From positions 124,001 through 188,000 of the forward strand of contig NZ_NSGH01000001.1 of the NCBI RefSeq assembly GCF_002295105.1: a DNA stretch of 64,000 nt, read 5' to 3'. Made by a program: the position numbers and the translations under genes. This document shows, piece after piece, positions 25,806-35,600 of the stretch. Numbering within the stretch: position 1 is the stretch's first letter; every line of letters starts with the position of its first letter. Source of the stretch: Salimicrobium humidisoli. GTDB lineage: Bacteria > Bacillota > Bacilli > Bacillales > Halobacillaceae. The notes beneath the pieces were generated by a model. That model worked only from the letters and a program-made list of their open reading frames with translations, did not search any database and was not told the origin of the DNA.

Positions 25806-27367
25806 TGAATATACAAAATTTGTCCCTGCAGTACGATGATATGGATGCCCCGGTTCTTCAGAACGTAACGTTCTCGCTCGGGGAAAAGGAATGTGTACTC
25901 CTGCTCGGGGCAAGCGGTTCGGGAAAAAGTACGCTCAGCCGGTGCCTGACGGGAATTTATCCGAAAGAGCTCGAGGGTATGATGGAAGGGGAAGTGACGT
26001 TTGAAGGTATGCCGGTCAATGAAGCTTCTCCCGGGACGATGAGCCGGAGAGTAGGGACTGTATTTCAGGACCCGGAAACGCAGTTCTGCATGCTTACAGT
26101 GGAGGATGAAGTGGCGTTTGGACTTGAAAATATATGTGTTCCTTCTGAAAAGATGGAAAAGAGAGTGGAGACTGCTCTTGAGGAGGTGGGACTCCTCCAT
26201 AGAAAGAAAGCGGCGGTCATCTCTCTTTCCGGGGGAGAGAAACAGAAACTGGCTCTCGCCTGCATACTCGCCATGGAACCCCCGGTGATCGTTCTGGATG
26301 AACCGACGGCGAATCTCGACCCCGTAGCTACCGATGAATTTATTGCTCTGCTCAGTTCTCTGAAAGAGTTGAAAAATATAACGATTTTCGTTATTGAACA
26401 CGATCTTGACCCCTGGATTGATATAACAGACCGGGTGCTCATGCTCGGAAGAAACGGCAGTCTGTTTTACGACGGCCCTCTGCAGCAGGGGGTCGATCGT
26501 TATGCCCGTGACCTTTATGAAGAAGGGATAGCCGTACCGGGTGCTGTAAGAATGGCTATGGAAACCGGCACAGCGACTCCTCCTTATCCGCTTACGGCCC
26601 GCGGACTCGCTGCAGGTCTTTCGGCTCCTTTGAAAGCAGTCTCAGGCAGGGAGAACGGTCCTGCCCTCATACAGGCATCGGGAATCAGTTACAAATCTAT
26701 TTTCTCCAACGTGGACATAACGATTTCCGAAGGTTCTTTCACGGCGATCGCGGGGCCGAACGGAAGCGGAAAAACTACCCTGAGCCGGCTCCTTGCGGGT
26801 ATCGATCCGGTCTCCTCCGGACGACTTACCCGTCCCTTCCCGGACAAAGACTGGTTTCAGCATGCAGGATACGTCTTCCAGAACCCTGAACACCAGTTTC
26901 TCACGGACAGTGTATGGGAGGAACTGGCGTACAGCGGGGCGGGGGATGAGAAAATAGAGGAGCTGCTGGAGTGGTGTGGACTTACGGACCGAAAAGATTT
27001 TCATCCTTTCACGCTGAGTCAGGGGGAGAAGCGACGGCTGAGTGTGGCGACTATGCTCGTAAAGGATCAGGAAATACTTTTTCTGGATGAGCCTACGTTC
27101 GGACAGGATGCAAAGTCCACCAGCCGTCTTATGGATCTTCTCAAAGAAAAACACCGTGCGGGTACGACGATCGTAATGATTACTCACGATATGGATCTCG
27201 TCGATCGCTACGCTACCGGGGTGGTGGTTATGAAGGACAGAAAGATAGGCTTCACGGGAAATCCGGATGAATTATGGAATGAAGATCTGGTCGCCTTTCA
27301 GCTTAAGGAACCTTTTCGTGTAAGGACGAACAGGCTGATAAAGGGGGATATGTATGTACCTCAATAA
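25802..27367 (+). CDS. ykoD: YkoD, duplicated ECF ATPase
   Basis: A 521-residue protein that carries two fused ABC ATPase domains. The first has Walker A GASGSGKSTLSR (~residue 38), signature LSGGEKQK and Walker B VIVLDEPTAN. The second has GPNGSGKTTLSR (~residue 320), LSQGEKRRLS and ILFLDEPTFGQD. Tandem ATPases in one chain are normal for YkoD and replace the EcfA/EcfA' pair. It powers the YkoE/YkoC importer. Start and stop overlap both neighbours. Confidence 0.92.
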   Translation: MMNIQNLSLQYDDMDAPVLQNVTFSLGEKECVLLLGASGSGKSTLSRCLTGIYPKELEGMMEGEVTFEGMPVNEASPGTMSRRVGTVFQDPETQFCMLTVEDEVAFGLENICVPSEKMEKRVETALEEVGLLHRKKAAVISLSGGEKQKLALACILAMEPPVIVLDEPTANLDPVATDEFIALLSSLKELKNITIFVIEHDLDPWIDITDRVLMLGRNGSLFYDGPLQQGVDRYARDLYEEGIAVPGAVRMAMETGTATPPYPLTARGLAAGLSAPLKAVSGRENGPALIQASGISYKSIFSNVDITISEGSFTAIAGPNGSGKTTLSRLLAGIDPVSSGRLTRPFPDKDWFQHAGYVFQNPEHQFLTDSVWEELAYSGAGDEKIEELLEWCGLTDRKDFHPFTLSQGEKRRLSVATMLVKDQEILFLDEPTFGQDAKSTSRLMDLLKEKHRAGTTIVMITHDMDLVDRYATGVVVMKDRKIGFTGNPDELWNEDLVAFQLKEPFRVRTNRLIKGDMYVPQ

Positions 27368-28121
27368 TCTGAATCCGAGTGTGAAAGCTCTTACTATTTT
27401 GGGACTTGTCGTAGCACTGGCTTTGCTGTTTGATCCGGTGACCCCGGCGCTGTTCACTCTGGTCACGATTGCTGTAACGTTCCTGTTCGGAGATTTCCGC
27501 CGGAAATACTACCTGTTTTATCTGATCCCTTTTACTATATTCGCTGTCGGTATGCTGTGGACGACGATCGCTTTTGCGGATGCGCCGAAAAACCCTTCTG
27601 AGACGGTCGGTCTCATCTGGTGGGAAGTGCCGCGGGAGGATGTGCTTGTGGCGGTATCTCTCAGTTTTCGCGTCCTCGCCTTCGCGACGATGTCTCTTTT
27701 ATTTATTTTCACAACGAACATGGTGGAATTCCTGCTAAGTCTGATGCAGCAGCTTCGGCTTCCTCCGAAGCTGGCCTACGGCATCATGGCGGGATACCGG
27801 TTCTTGCCGATGCTCACGACAGAGTTCCGGCAGATCCGTGCCGCTCACAGAGTGCGCGGTATGGGACAGGAAAGCAGGTGGAAACGCTACCGGCGTTTTG
27901 CAGTCCCTTTACTGGCCGGAGCGATCCGCAAAGCGGAAAGGACGGCCGTAGCCATGGAATCGAAAGGATTTACCGGCACCCGGGAGCGGACGTTCTACCG
28001 GAATATCCGCGTACGGAAGAAAGACTGGCTGTTCCCGGCGGGCATGGGGGCGATCTTCCTGCTGCTGATTCTGCTCAGCCTCCGGTTCGATTATTTCTCC
28101 TGGTATCAGGGGCAGCTGTGA
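27354..28121 (+). CDS. ykoC: YkoC, ECF transmembrane T component
   Basis: A 255-residue membrane protein of the CbiQ/EcfT family. The coupling helices carry the Ala-Arg-Gly-like signatures RAAHRVRGMG (~residue 165) and AMESKGFTG (~residue 200), which dock onto the ATPases. It links YkoE and YkoD. The start overlaps the ykoD end by 14 bases, and the gene is the last of the TPP-controlled operon. Confidence 0.9.
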   Translation: MYLNNLNPSVKALTILGLVVALALLFDPVTPALFTLVTIAVTFLFGDFRRKYYLFYLIPFTIFAVGMLWTTIAFADAPKNPSETVGLIWWEVPREDVLVAVSLSFRVLAFATMSLLFIFTTNMVEFLLSLMQQLRLPPKLAYGIMAGYRFLPMLTTEFRQIRAAHRVRGMGQESRWKRYRRFAVPLLAGAIRKAERTAVAMESKGFTGTRERTFYRNIRVRKKDWLFPAGMGAIFLLLILLSLRFDYFSWYQGQL

Positions 28122-28198
28122 GTTTTCACGCTGCTCCTTCGTACTTAGGGGCATTCTTTGATAGAATAAGGGGAGCATAGTAGAGAGGAACATAGAGT

Positions 28199-29173
28199 AT
28201 GGTAACGAACAGGAAAATCATTAATCCTGCCGCCGGAGCAATTGTGATGGCGTTCGGGATTTTTTTGCACACGAGTATGAATCTTCTCCCCTTCCCGTCG
28301 ATTATGAGACCGGTCTTTATTTCTTTGTTTCTGACCGGTGCAGCCGGAATTCTCATAGCGCTCGGAGTGCAGTTTTCAAGCAGGGAGTTCCGGAGAGGAT
28401 TTTTGAACAACCCCGTAAATTTCTTCTCGATGGGGACGTGGGTGGCCGGCATTTCAGTCTCTGCCAAAGTGATCCTTCTTTATTATCCGGAATTCGCCTC
28501 CGCTGTAACAGTCGTCATCGTACTGAACACGTTTTTATACGGCTATTACATCTGCCACTGCCTCAGGCATTTCTATAACCTGTGGAGAACTCCGGAGGCT
28601 CATGCCCCGCACGGAGTGATCCTGCTTGCCGCTGTCGCCACGCAGTCGCTCGTCATCGTATGGAACGTACTCGTACAGCCGGATATCCCGCCTCTCGGTG
28701 TTCTGTTCGGACTTTTAATGTATACAACAGGAGCGGTAGTCATCATCCGTCATTACTTTTGGAATTCAAAAGGCACGCTCACGGACGACTGGAGTAATAC
28801 GAACTGCATTTTTCACGGCGCGCTCTCCATCAGCGGGTTTGCCATGGTCGTCTCCGGATCTTTTGCGGAAGAGACGATTGCGATGTTCTGGTGGGGGACT
28901 TTCACAGTGCTCCTTTTCATTGAAAGTATAGAACTGGTACGGGCCGGCCGGCGTATCCGGAAATACGGATGGAGGGAAGGAGTGTTTACGTATCACATTT
29001 CCCAGTGGTCGCGGAACTTCACATTCGGTATGTTTTTCGCTTTCACCTCCCACGTTCATACAGGGATGCTGCTCAACGTATGGGGGTGGATCGTCATACT
29101 TCTGCTGGTAGCGGAAGTGATCATTTTCACGAAACAAAAAACGGAGGGTGCCCCGGGAGGAGCCCATCCGTAA
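28199..29173 (+). CDS. polytopic membrane protein, possibly TDT/SLAC1-like
   Basis: A 324-residue protein with about nine or ten membrane helices. The size, helix number and the NFFSMGTWVAGISV segment recall the TehA/SLAC1 (tellurite-resistance/dicarboxylate, anion channel) family, but I cannot confirm this by eye. It starts 77 bases after ykoC and ends three bases from a convergent hemerythrin gene. A relation to thiamine uptake or to nitrate respiration is not shown. Confidence 0.5.
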   Translation: MVTNRKIINPAAGAIVMAFGIFLHTSMNLLPFPSIMRPVFISLFLTGAAGILIALGVQFSSREFRRGFLNNPVNFFSMGTWVAGISVSAKVILLYYPEFASAVTVVIVLNTFLYGYYICHCLRHFYNLWRTPEAHAPHGVILLAAVATQSLVIVWNVLVQPDIPPLGVLFGLLMYTTGAVVIIRHYFWNSKGTLTDDWSNTNCIFHGALSISGFAMVVSGSFAEETIAMFWWGTFTVLLFIESIELVRAGRRIRKYGWREGVFTYHISQWSRNFTFGMFFAFTSHVHTGMLLNVWGWIVILLLVAEVIIFTKQKTEGAPGGAHP

Positions 29174-29175
29174 CG

Positions 29176-29595
29176 TTATTCTTCGAGCAGCCGTTCTTCA
29201 TCCCTGCTGTGGATTTCATTAACGATCATTAAAGCATTGAATTTAGTGAGGATGTGTTCATAGTCGTTCGTCGTTTCTGCTTCTTCTTTAATCTGACGCA
29301 CAAGTATACGGAGGATATCGTGGTCTCTTGTGAGCTGCACGATATCTTCTTTTTTGTCCGGATGATTGTGAGCTATTTCGTAATAGAGGCCGCCTTCTTC
29401 CTCTTCGGCGTCGGCATGGCTGAGGATTCTCGTTTCCCAGTAGTCGACAAGATCCTGGATACATGCTTCAATTTTTTGATTGTCCTTTATTTGCATAGAC
29501 TGTTTCAACTGGTCGGTTTTCTGGACAGCTCCGCTCAAGCCTCCTTCATGGATGGCGTGGTGGGGCTGTTTTTTTCGTAGAGATGGTCCTGACAC
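29176..29595 (-). CDS. hemerythrin-domain protein
   Basis: A 139-residue four-helix protein with a hemerythrin-like iron ligand pattern: HHAIHEGG near the start, ILSHADAEEEEGG, LTRDHDILR and NEIHSRDEERLL. It should bind a di-iron centre that handles O2, NO or iron. It begins with GTG at 29595 and diverges from ric. The 181-bp gap between them carries paired palindromes suggesting joint control. The other hemerythrin of the window lies in the nar operon. Confidence 0.75.
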   Translation of the reverse strand: MSGPSLRKKQPHHAIHEGGLSGAVQKTDQLKQSMQIKDNQKIEACIQDLVDYWETRILSHADAEEEEGGLYYEIAHNHPDKKEDIVQLTRDHDILRILVRQIKEEAETTNDYEHILTKFNALMIVNEIHSRDEERLLEE

Positions 29596-29654
29596 TTTGC
29601 ATCGTCCCCTTTCCGTGTATTTATCTTAGCATACCCGGGTGTCTGTCCGGCATC

Positions 29655-29666
29655 AGGGAATTCCCT
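29655..29666. promoter_or_regulatory. NreC-like palindrome 1 (AGGG-N4-CCCT)
   Basis: AGGGAATTCCCT resembles the staphylococcal NreC site (TAGGG-N4-CCCTA). Its centre is about 44 bases upstream of the start implied by a minus-strand -10 TAAGAT (29628-29623), so it suits activation of the hemerythrin gene. Confidence 0.5.
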
Positions 29667-29702
29667 TAATCTATCGTCTAGGGGAAGTTTCCATGAAAAA
29701 AC

Positions 29703-29714
29703 AGGGAGTTCCCT
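29703..29714. promoter_or_regulatory. NreC-like palindrome 2 (AGGG-N4-CCCT)
   Basis: AGGGAGTTCCCT, followed by A, has the same form as box 1, 48 bases away. A degenerate copy (GGGGAAGTTTCC, 29681-29692) lies between them. Its centre is about 43 bases before the start implied by TATAAT at 29740-29745, facing ric. Confidence 0.5.
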
Positions 29715-29739
29715 AATAGGTTTGATCGTTACCATCTTC

Positions 29740-29745
29740 TATAAT
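29740..29745 (+). promoter_or_regulatory. -10 element of the ric-mod operon
   Basis: A perfect TATAAT lies 31 bases before the ric start codon with no good -35 at the proper distance, as expected of an activator-dependent promoter. Confidence 0.45.
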
Positions 29746-29776
29746 TAAGGTAAGAATTCAAAGGGAGTGGATAATA

Positions 29777-30475
29777 GTGAGGATGATGACGGAAGATATG
29801 CTGGTGGCAGACATAGTTACAGATGTTCCACAGGCGGCTGATCTTTTCCGGGAAAAACGGATAGATTTTTGTTGTGGTGGATGCGTGTCACTGAAAGAGG
29901 CTTCCGATAAGCGCGGTGAAAATACTGAAGATATTCTTCACACCATCAACCAGATGGTGAGAGACAGAGAAATTTCAGGCCCGGCAGAACCTCAACACAT
30001 GACGGAAGAAGAATTGATGGGACTCATAGAGGGCAGATATCACAACTTTTTACGTCAGGAACTTCCATCCCTGGCTCCATACGTACTTAAAGTGTCCAGG
30101 GTTCACGGAGGGAAGCATCCCGAACTTAACCGTATCAGAGAAATTTACGACGGCCTGCACAGGGAACTGCTTCGTCATACCGAGGAAGAAGAAGAGGTGG
30201 TATTTCCACAAATTCGTCAGTACAAAAAGAATCCCGGTGAAGAAAGAAAAGAGCTTCTTGCCCCTCATGTTGAAGGTCTGGAAGAAGAACATGAGAAAAC
30301 AGGTGCATTACTGAAAGAAATCCGAATGCTGACTAATGACTTTCAACCGCCGGAAGGAGCCTGTAATACGTTCCGGCTCGTTTTCAAACGTCTGGGCGAA
30401 CTTGAAAAAAACACTTTTGAACATATTCATCTGGAAAATAACGTATTATTCAGTAAAGTAAGAGAGCGGTTCTGA
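29777..30475 (+). CDS. ric: Ric/ScdA iron-sulfur cluster repair di-iron protein
   Basis: A 232-residue protein. The N-terminal ~60 residues are the ScdA/DUF542 domain with IDFCCGGCVSLKEA (its Cys pair). The rest is a hemerythrin-type four-helix domain with His/Glu ligands (RVHGGKHPEL, LLRHTEEEEEVVFP, LEEEHEKTG, FEHIHLENNVLFSK). Such proteins (YtfE, ScdA) repair iron-sulfur centres damaged by NO and peroxide. It begins an apparent operon with modABC, upstream of the nitrate reductase that generates nitrosative stress. GTG at 29777 follows AAGGGAG, and ATG 29783 is an alternative start. Confidence 0.9.
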   Translation: MRMMTEDMLVADIVTDVPQAADLFREKRIDFCCGGCVSLKEASDKRGENTEDILHTINQMVRDREISGPAEPQHMTEEELMGLIEGRYHNFLRQELPSLAPYVLKVSRVHGGKHPELNRIREIYDGLHRELLRHTEEEEEVVFPQIRQYKKNPGEERKELLAPHVEGLEEEHEKTGALLKEIRMLTNDFQPPEGACNTFRLVFKRLGELEKNTFEHIHLENNVLFSKVRERF

Positions 30476-30480
30476 TTCGT

Positions 30481-31254
30481 ATGAGAATGTTTCTCCTGCT
30501 ACTTTTGTTTTCGGCATCGCTTCTCAACGGATGTTCGCAATCAGAAGAGGAAGGGACTGTAATATTCGCTGCCTCAAGCTTATATGAAACTCTCGAAAAT
30601 ATGAGGGGGAGCATCGAGCAGTATACAGGCGGCCCCGTTACTGTGCACTATGGTTCAAGTACCCAGCTTCTTCATCAGGTGAAACAGGGAGCGCAGTTCG
30701 ATGTGTTCTTATCAGCCTCCCCCTACGATATGGAAGAAATGACAGACGGAGGCTATACAGACGCTTCGTCTGTCCGTACATTCATAAAAAATGACCTTGT
30801 CCTGGTGACGGGTGATAAAGAAACACCGGAACAGCCGGAAGCTTATTTGAAACAGAAGGGTATCGGTTTTCTTGCACTCGGCGAATTGAACAGGGTTCCG
30901 CTTGGAGTTTATACGAAAAAATATTTGGACAGGGAAGGTATTAAAACAGCCGCAGAAACGACCCGCGTGTATGGAAAGGATGCATTTCAGGTCTTTCGTT
31001 ACGTACGGGTGAAACAGGCGGACGCGGGTATCGTTTACGGTTCTGACGCAAGAAGGACAAGCTACCCCTACACGCCTCTTGAATCCGGAAGTGATATTCG
31101 TTATCAGCTCGGTGTCAGTCGCGGGGCGGGGGTAGCAGCACATGACACAGCGGATTGGCTCATGTCATCGGAAGCGATGGAGATGTTCAGGGAAGGCGGC
31201 TTTATTCCGGCCGGGGAGGAGAATGTAGTATGGCGGAATGGTGGACGCCGGTAG
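30481..31254 (+). CDS. modA: molybdate ABC transporter, substrate-binding lipoprotein
   Basis: A 257-residue secreted lipoprotein with a signal peptide and lipobox (LLNGC, Cys ~18). The mature part starts VIFAASSLYETLE and has GSSTQLLHQVKQGAQFDVFLSA-type strands, as in ModA proteins that capture molybdate outside the membrane. Late segments YVRVKQADAGIVYGSDA are also typical. It starts only five bases after the ric stop with no strong ribosome site, so translational coupling to ric is likely. Confidence 0.9.
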   Translation: MRMFLLLLLFSASLLNGCSQSEEEGTVIFAASSLYETLENMRGSIEQYTGGPVTVHYGSSTQLLHQVKQGAQFDVFLSASPYDMEEMTDGGYTDASSVRTFIKNDLVLVTGDKETPEQPEAYLKQKGIGFLALGELNRVPLGVYTKKYLDREGIKTAAETTRVYGKDAFQVFRYVRVKQADAGIVYGSDARRTSYPYTPLESGSDIRYQLGVSRGAGVAAHDTADWLMSSEAMEMFREGGFIPAGEENVVWRNGGRR

Positions 31255-31895
31255 GTCTTTCGTTAAGAGTATCGGTGTTGTCGACACTGCTCGTTATTAT
31301 AACGGGGACGTGGGCAGCTTTCCGGATGAAAAAGAAGGCCTGGAAAAAAAGAAGTTGGGTGGAGCCGTTTTTTATGTTGCCAATGGTTCTTCCTCCCACG
31401 GTGCTGGGTTTTGGGCTCGTCTATCTATTCGGCAGGAATGGACCGCTTGGACAGATGCTTGGTCTTGTCGACATGCACATATACTTTTCATTGAGCGGAG
31501 CTGTCCTGGCTTCTGCTGTCGTGTCTTTTCCTCTTATGTACCAAAGCGCAAAGGCCGCTTTTCAGAAAGTGGAGGACGGTTACATACATGCCGCGAGAAC
31601 TCTTGGCACTTCGGAAAAAAAGATCTTTTTCTCCGTAATACTGCCGTTGGCCTGGCCCGGTCTGGCAGCCGGAGGGCTGTTAAGTTTCGCCAGAGGGATC
31701 GGGGAGTTCGGGGCGACCCTGATGATAGCAGGATACATTCCAGGGAAAACAGATACTCTGCCCATAGCGATCTATTTCGCGGTGGAGACCGGCGAATGGG
31801 CGAAAGCTTTCGGCTGGACTTCTCTCCTGCTGATTCTCGGCGTTACCGTTATTTATACGTTGAATCGTATCACACCAGGGGAAGGGGAGAGGTGA
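31230..31895 (+). CDS. modB: molybdate ABC transporter permease
   Basis: A 221-residue, five- to six-helix permease. The cytoplasmic EAA loop that contacts ModC is DGYIHAARTLGTSEKKIFF, followed by PLAWPGLAAGGLLSFARGIGEFGATLM, a ModB signature. I chose ATG 31230, which has GGGGAGGAG about eight bases upstream and begins MAEWW. An upstream in-frame ATG would extend 25 residues into modA. It overlaps modA by 25 bases and abuts modC. Confidence 0.92.
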   Translation: MAEWWTPVGLSLRVSVLSTLLVIITGTWAAFRMKKKAWKKRSWVEPFFMLPMVLPPTVLGFGLVYLFGRNGPLGQMLGLVDMHIYFSLSGAVLASAVVSFPLMYQSAKAAFQKVEDGYIHAARTLGTSEKKIFFSVILPLAWPGLAAGGLLSFARGIGEFGATLMIAGYIPGKTDTLPIAIYFAVETGEWAKAFGWTSLLLILGVTVIYTLNRITPGEGER

Positions 31896-32573
31896 ATGAA
31901 CGGGTTATCAGGAAGATTCGTGAAAAAGCAGGGCGCGATGACTCTCGATCTTTCTTTTGAATTCAGGAGTGGCATCACTGTAGTGACAGGTCACTCGGGA
32001 GCGGGGAAAACGACGTTTCTGAATATGCTCTCGGGAGTCGGGGCGCCGGATGAGGGTGTACTCTATCTGGGAGAAAAGGTTCTTTTTGATTCTGATAAAG
32101 GGATCGATGTCCCTCCCAGATCCAGACGGATCGGCCACGTGTTTCAACAGCCGTATCTTTTTCCACACATGACGGTTGCTTCGAATATATCATTCTCGAA
32201 TGCAGACGTTCTGAAGGAGACGTGGATGAAAGATCTTCTGCTGGAAACCGGAGTGGACCTGTTGCTTTCCGCATACCCGGGTAACCTGTCGGGCGGGGAG
32301 AAGCAGAGGGTGAATCTTCTTCGGACGCTGGCTTCGCAACCCGAAGCTCTTCTGCTGGATGAACCGTTTTCTTCACTCGATGCGAAAACGAGAAAGATTT
32401 GTCAGGATATCTTATTGGACCCGCGTAGGGGAATTCCCTCCGTGCTCGTGACGCACGACAGGGAAGAGGCGTCCAGAATGGGTACTGACCGCTTTTTTAT
32501 GGAGTTTGGAACGCTGAGGAACGCCCCGGAAAAAATAGGGGTATTCCCCACAAGATATCAGGGAGATGCCTGA
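31896..32573 (+). CDS. modC: molybdate ABC transporter ATPase, short form
   Basis: A 225-residue ABC ATPase with Walker A GHSGAGKTTF (~residue 30), signature LSGGEKQRVN and Walker B LLLDEPFSSLD. At this length it consists of the nucleotide-binding domain only. The C-terminal TOBE/Mop molybdate-sensing domain of the usual ~350-residue ModC is missing, as in several Bacillota. The start directly follows the modB stop. The final codons and stop lie inside the downstream terminator stem. Confidence 0.9.
   Translation: MNGLSGRFVKKQGAMTLDLSFEFRSGITVVTGHSGAGKTTFLNMLSGVGAPDEGVLYLGEKVLFDSDKGIDVPPRSRRIGHVFQQPYLFPHMTVASNISFSNADVLKETWMKDLLLETGVDLLLSAYPGNLSGGEKQRVNLLRTLASQPEALLLDEPFSSLDAKTRKICQDILLDPRRGIPSVLVTHDREEASRMGTDRFFMEFGTLRNAPEKIGVFPTRYQGDA
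32428..32439. promoter_or_regulatory. GGGG-N4-CCCT palindrome inside modC
   Basis: GGGGAATTCCCT has the same form as the boxes before ric, but it is within the modC coding region and 200 bases from narG, so it may be coincidental. Confidence 0.25.
32538..32549. promoter_or_regulatory. NreC-like palindrome upstream of narG
   Basis: GGGGTATTCCCC (preceded by TA) is a perfect GGGG-N4-CCCC palindrome at the end of modC. Its centre is about 64 bases before the start implied by CATAAT at 32597-32602, suiting an activator of narGHJI. Confidence 0.45.
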
Positions 32574-32586
32574 TATCTTTTTTTTT
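32553..32586 (+). terminator. intrinsic terminator of ric-modABC
   Basis: AGATATCAGG pairs perfectly with CCTGATATCT across a six-base loop, followed by eight T's. It separates the ric-mod transcript from narG. Confidence 0.92.
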
Positions 32587-32649
32587 ATCCCTCTTACATA
32601 ATTGGATATATAGACAAAGTTGTTCAGCGCTTGCGAAGGGGAGATATCA

Positions 32650-35600
32650 ATGAAGATGAAAAAGTGGAAACCTAAATTTTTCAAACCGGTAGAGCGGTAT
32701 TCGGGAGACTGGTCCCTGCTGGAAGAAAAAAGCAGAGACTGGGAAAACATGTACCGGAACCGCTGGTCGCACGACAAAGTGGTAAGAACGACGCACGGCG
32801 TCAACTGCACGGGTTCCTGCAGTTGGAAAGTTTTTGTGAAAAACGGCATTATCACATGGGAAAACCAGCAGATCGATTATCCGTCTTGTGGTCCTGATAT
32901 GCCGGAATTCGAACCGAGAGGCTGCCCTAGGGGAGCATCATTTTCATGGTACGAATACAGCCCGCTCCGAGTGAAATACCCATATATGCGGGGAAAACTG
33001 TGGCGTCTCTGGAAAGCAGCCCGCGAAGAACATGAAGATCCTGTAGCAGCCTGGGCCAGCATTGTGGAAGATGAAGAAAAGGCCAGCATTTACAAAAAGG
33101 CCAGAGGGAAGGGCGGACACGTTCGTGTGCATTGGAACGATACGCTCGAACTCATCTCCGCCCAGCTCATTTATACCATTAAAAATACCGGTCCTGACCG
33201 GATTGCCGGGTTTACTCCAATCCCTGCCATGTCCATGGTTAGCTACGCTTCAGGTGCCCGCTTCATCAACCTTATCGGTGGAGAAATGCTCAGTTTCTAT
33301 GACTGGTATGCTGATCTTCCCCCTTCTTCCCCGCAAATATGGGGAGAACAGACGGACGTCCCTGAATCTTCCGACTGGTACAACTCGGGCTACATCATTA
33401 TGTGGGGATCGAATGTGCCTCTTACAAGGACGCCGGATGCCCACTTCATGACGGAAGTACGCTACAAAGGAGCAAAAGTGGTTTCCGTCGCTCCGGACCA
33501 CGCAGAAAACGTAAAATTCGCCGACAATTGGCTGGCTCCGCATCCCGGTACGGACGCTGCCCTCGCTCAGGCGATGACTCACGTTATCCTCGATGAATTT
33601 TACGAACAGAGACAGGAAAAACTTTTTCTTGATTACTCCAGGCAATTTACCGACCTTCCTTTTCTGATAATGCTTGAAGAACATGAAGGTGCATGGAAAG
33701 CGGGGCGTTTTCTGAGAGAAGCGGATCTTGGAGGATCGTCGGAGAATGCCGAATGGAAGCCGGTTCTTATCGATGAGACGAACGGTGAAATTACGGTGCC
33801 GAATGGCACGATGGGTCAGCGCTGGGAAGAAGACGTGAAATGGAACCTCTCTCTCGAAAAAAAAGACGGGTCGTACATACAGCCCGCATTGACGACAGCA
33901 GTGGAAGGCGCGGAATGGAAAGAAATCGTATTTCCATCGTTTGATGCGAATGGTAACGATCTCTTTACCCGTTCGATACCCGTGAGGACGGTTACTCTCG
34001 CTGACGGAACGGAAAAGAAAATCACGACAGTCTACGATCTTATGCTCAGTCAGTACGGAGTGAAAAGGGATAATAGCACCCATCATGCAGAAAGTTATGA
34101 AGATGCCTCTTCGTTCTACACGCCAGCCTGGCAGGAAAAAATTACAGGAGTGAAAGCATCAGTAGTGACACAGGTAGCCAGGGAATTCGCTCAGAATGCC
34201 ATCGATACAGACGGGCGGTCTATGATTATCATGGGGGCAGGAATTAATCACTGGTTCAACAGCGATACTATTTACCGCTCGATTTTGAATCTCGTAACGC
34301 TTACAGCTTCCCAGGGCAAAAACGGAGGCGGCTGGGCCCACTACGTAGGTCAGGAAAAATGCCGTCCGATCGAAGGATGGTCGACGATTGCTTTTGCGAA
34401 AGACTGGCAGGGACCGCCCCGGCTGCAGAATGCGACATCCTACTTCTACTTTGCGACCGATCAGTGGAAATACGAAGAAATGGGCACCGAGGCTCTGAAA
34501 TCGCCGCTCGGAGGAAAACTCCGCTATAAACATCCGGCTGATTACAACGTGCTGGCAGCCCGTCTCGGATGGCTTCCTTCCTATCCGCAGTTCAATAGGA
34601 ACAGTCTGCATCTGACGAAAGAAGCAAGGGACCGTGGCAGTAAAACGTCCGCGGATATCGTACAGGATATTGTGAATCAGCTGAAAGAGAAGAAAATGCG
34701 TTTTGCCGTCGAAGAACCGGGGGCGAAAGAGAACTTCCCGAGCACTCTTTTCGTCTGGCGCTCGAATCTGATTTCAAGTTCTGCCAAAGGTCAGGAATAT
34801 TTTCTCAAACACCTGCTTGGAGCTTCCGACGGCCTTATGTCTGAAGTGAACGAAGATGATAAGCCGGAAGAAATAGAATGGAGTGAGGAGAAGAACGGAA
34901 AGCTTGATTTACTTGTAGCTTTGGATTTCAGAATGACTTCCACCCCGCTTTATGCGGATGTCGTTCTTCCGGCAGCCACGTGGTACGAAAAGACGGATTT
35001 GTCTTCCACGGATATGCATCCGTTCGTGCACCCGTTCAACCCGGCTATCGATCCTTTATGGGAAGCCCGCTCGGACTGGGACATCTATCGTTCCCTGTCC
35101 CGTGTCTTTTCCAAAATGGCCGAGGACCATCTCCCGGGAGTTTATGAAGACGTGGTTACAAGTCCTCTCGGTCACGACTCGCCACAGGAAATAGCACAGC
35201 CCAATGGAGAAGTGAAAGATTGGAAGAAAGGGGAAATCGAAGCGATCCCCGGCAAGACCATGCCGAACATTTCCATTGTGGAACGTGATTATACGAAGAT
35301 TCATGAAAAATATACGACGCTCGGTCCGAATCTGATCAACGGAAAAGTCGGTGCTCACGGGGTCTCGTTCCCGGTGAGTGAAGAATACGAGGAACTGAAG
35401 CTGATCAACGGCGTTCAGGATGAAGAAGGACATGCCGGGGAAGGGCTTCCGATGCTGAAAACGGGCCGACAGGTGGCGAATGCGATGCTGCATGTATCTT
35501 CTGCCACGAACGGGGCCGTCTCCCAGCGTTCTTATGGAGCACTGGAAAAAGATACGGGAGTGGAACTGAAAGATATATCTTCCGATCGCGCAGCGGAAAA

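Noticed and set aside
32574-32649. FNR-type box before narG
   Set aside because: No TGTGA-N6-TCACA-like sequence is present between the modC terminator and the narG start.
33250-34086. 278-residue open frame antisense to narG
   Set aside because: narG is continuous and conserved over this stretch.
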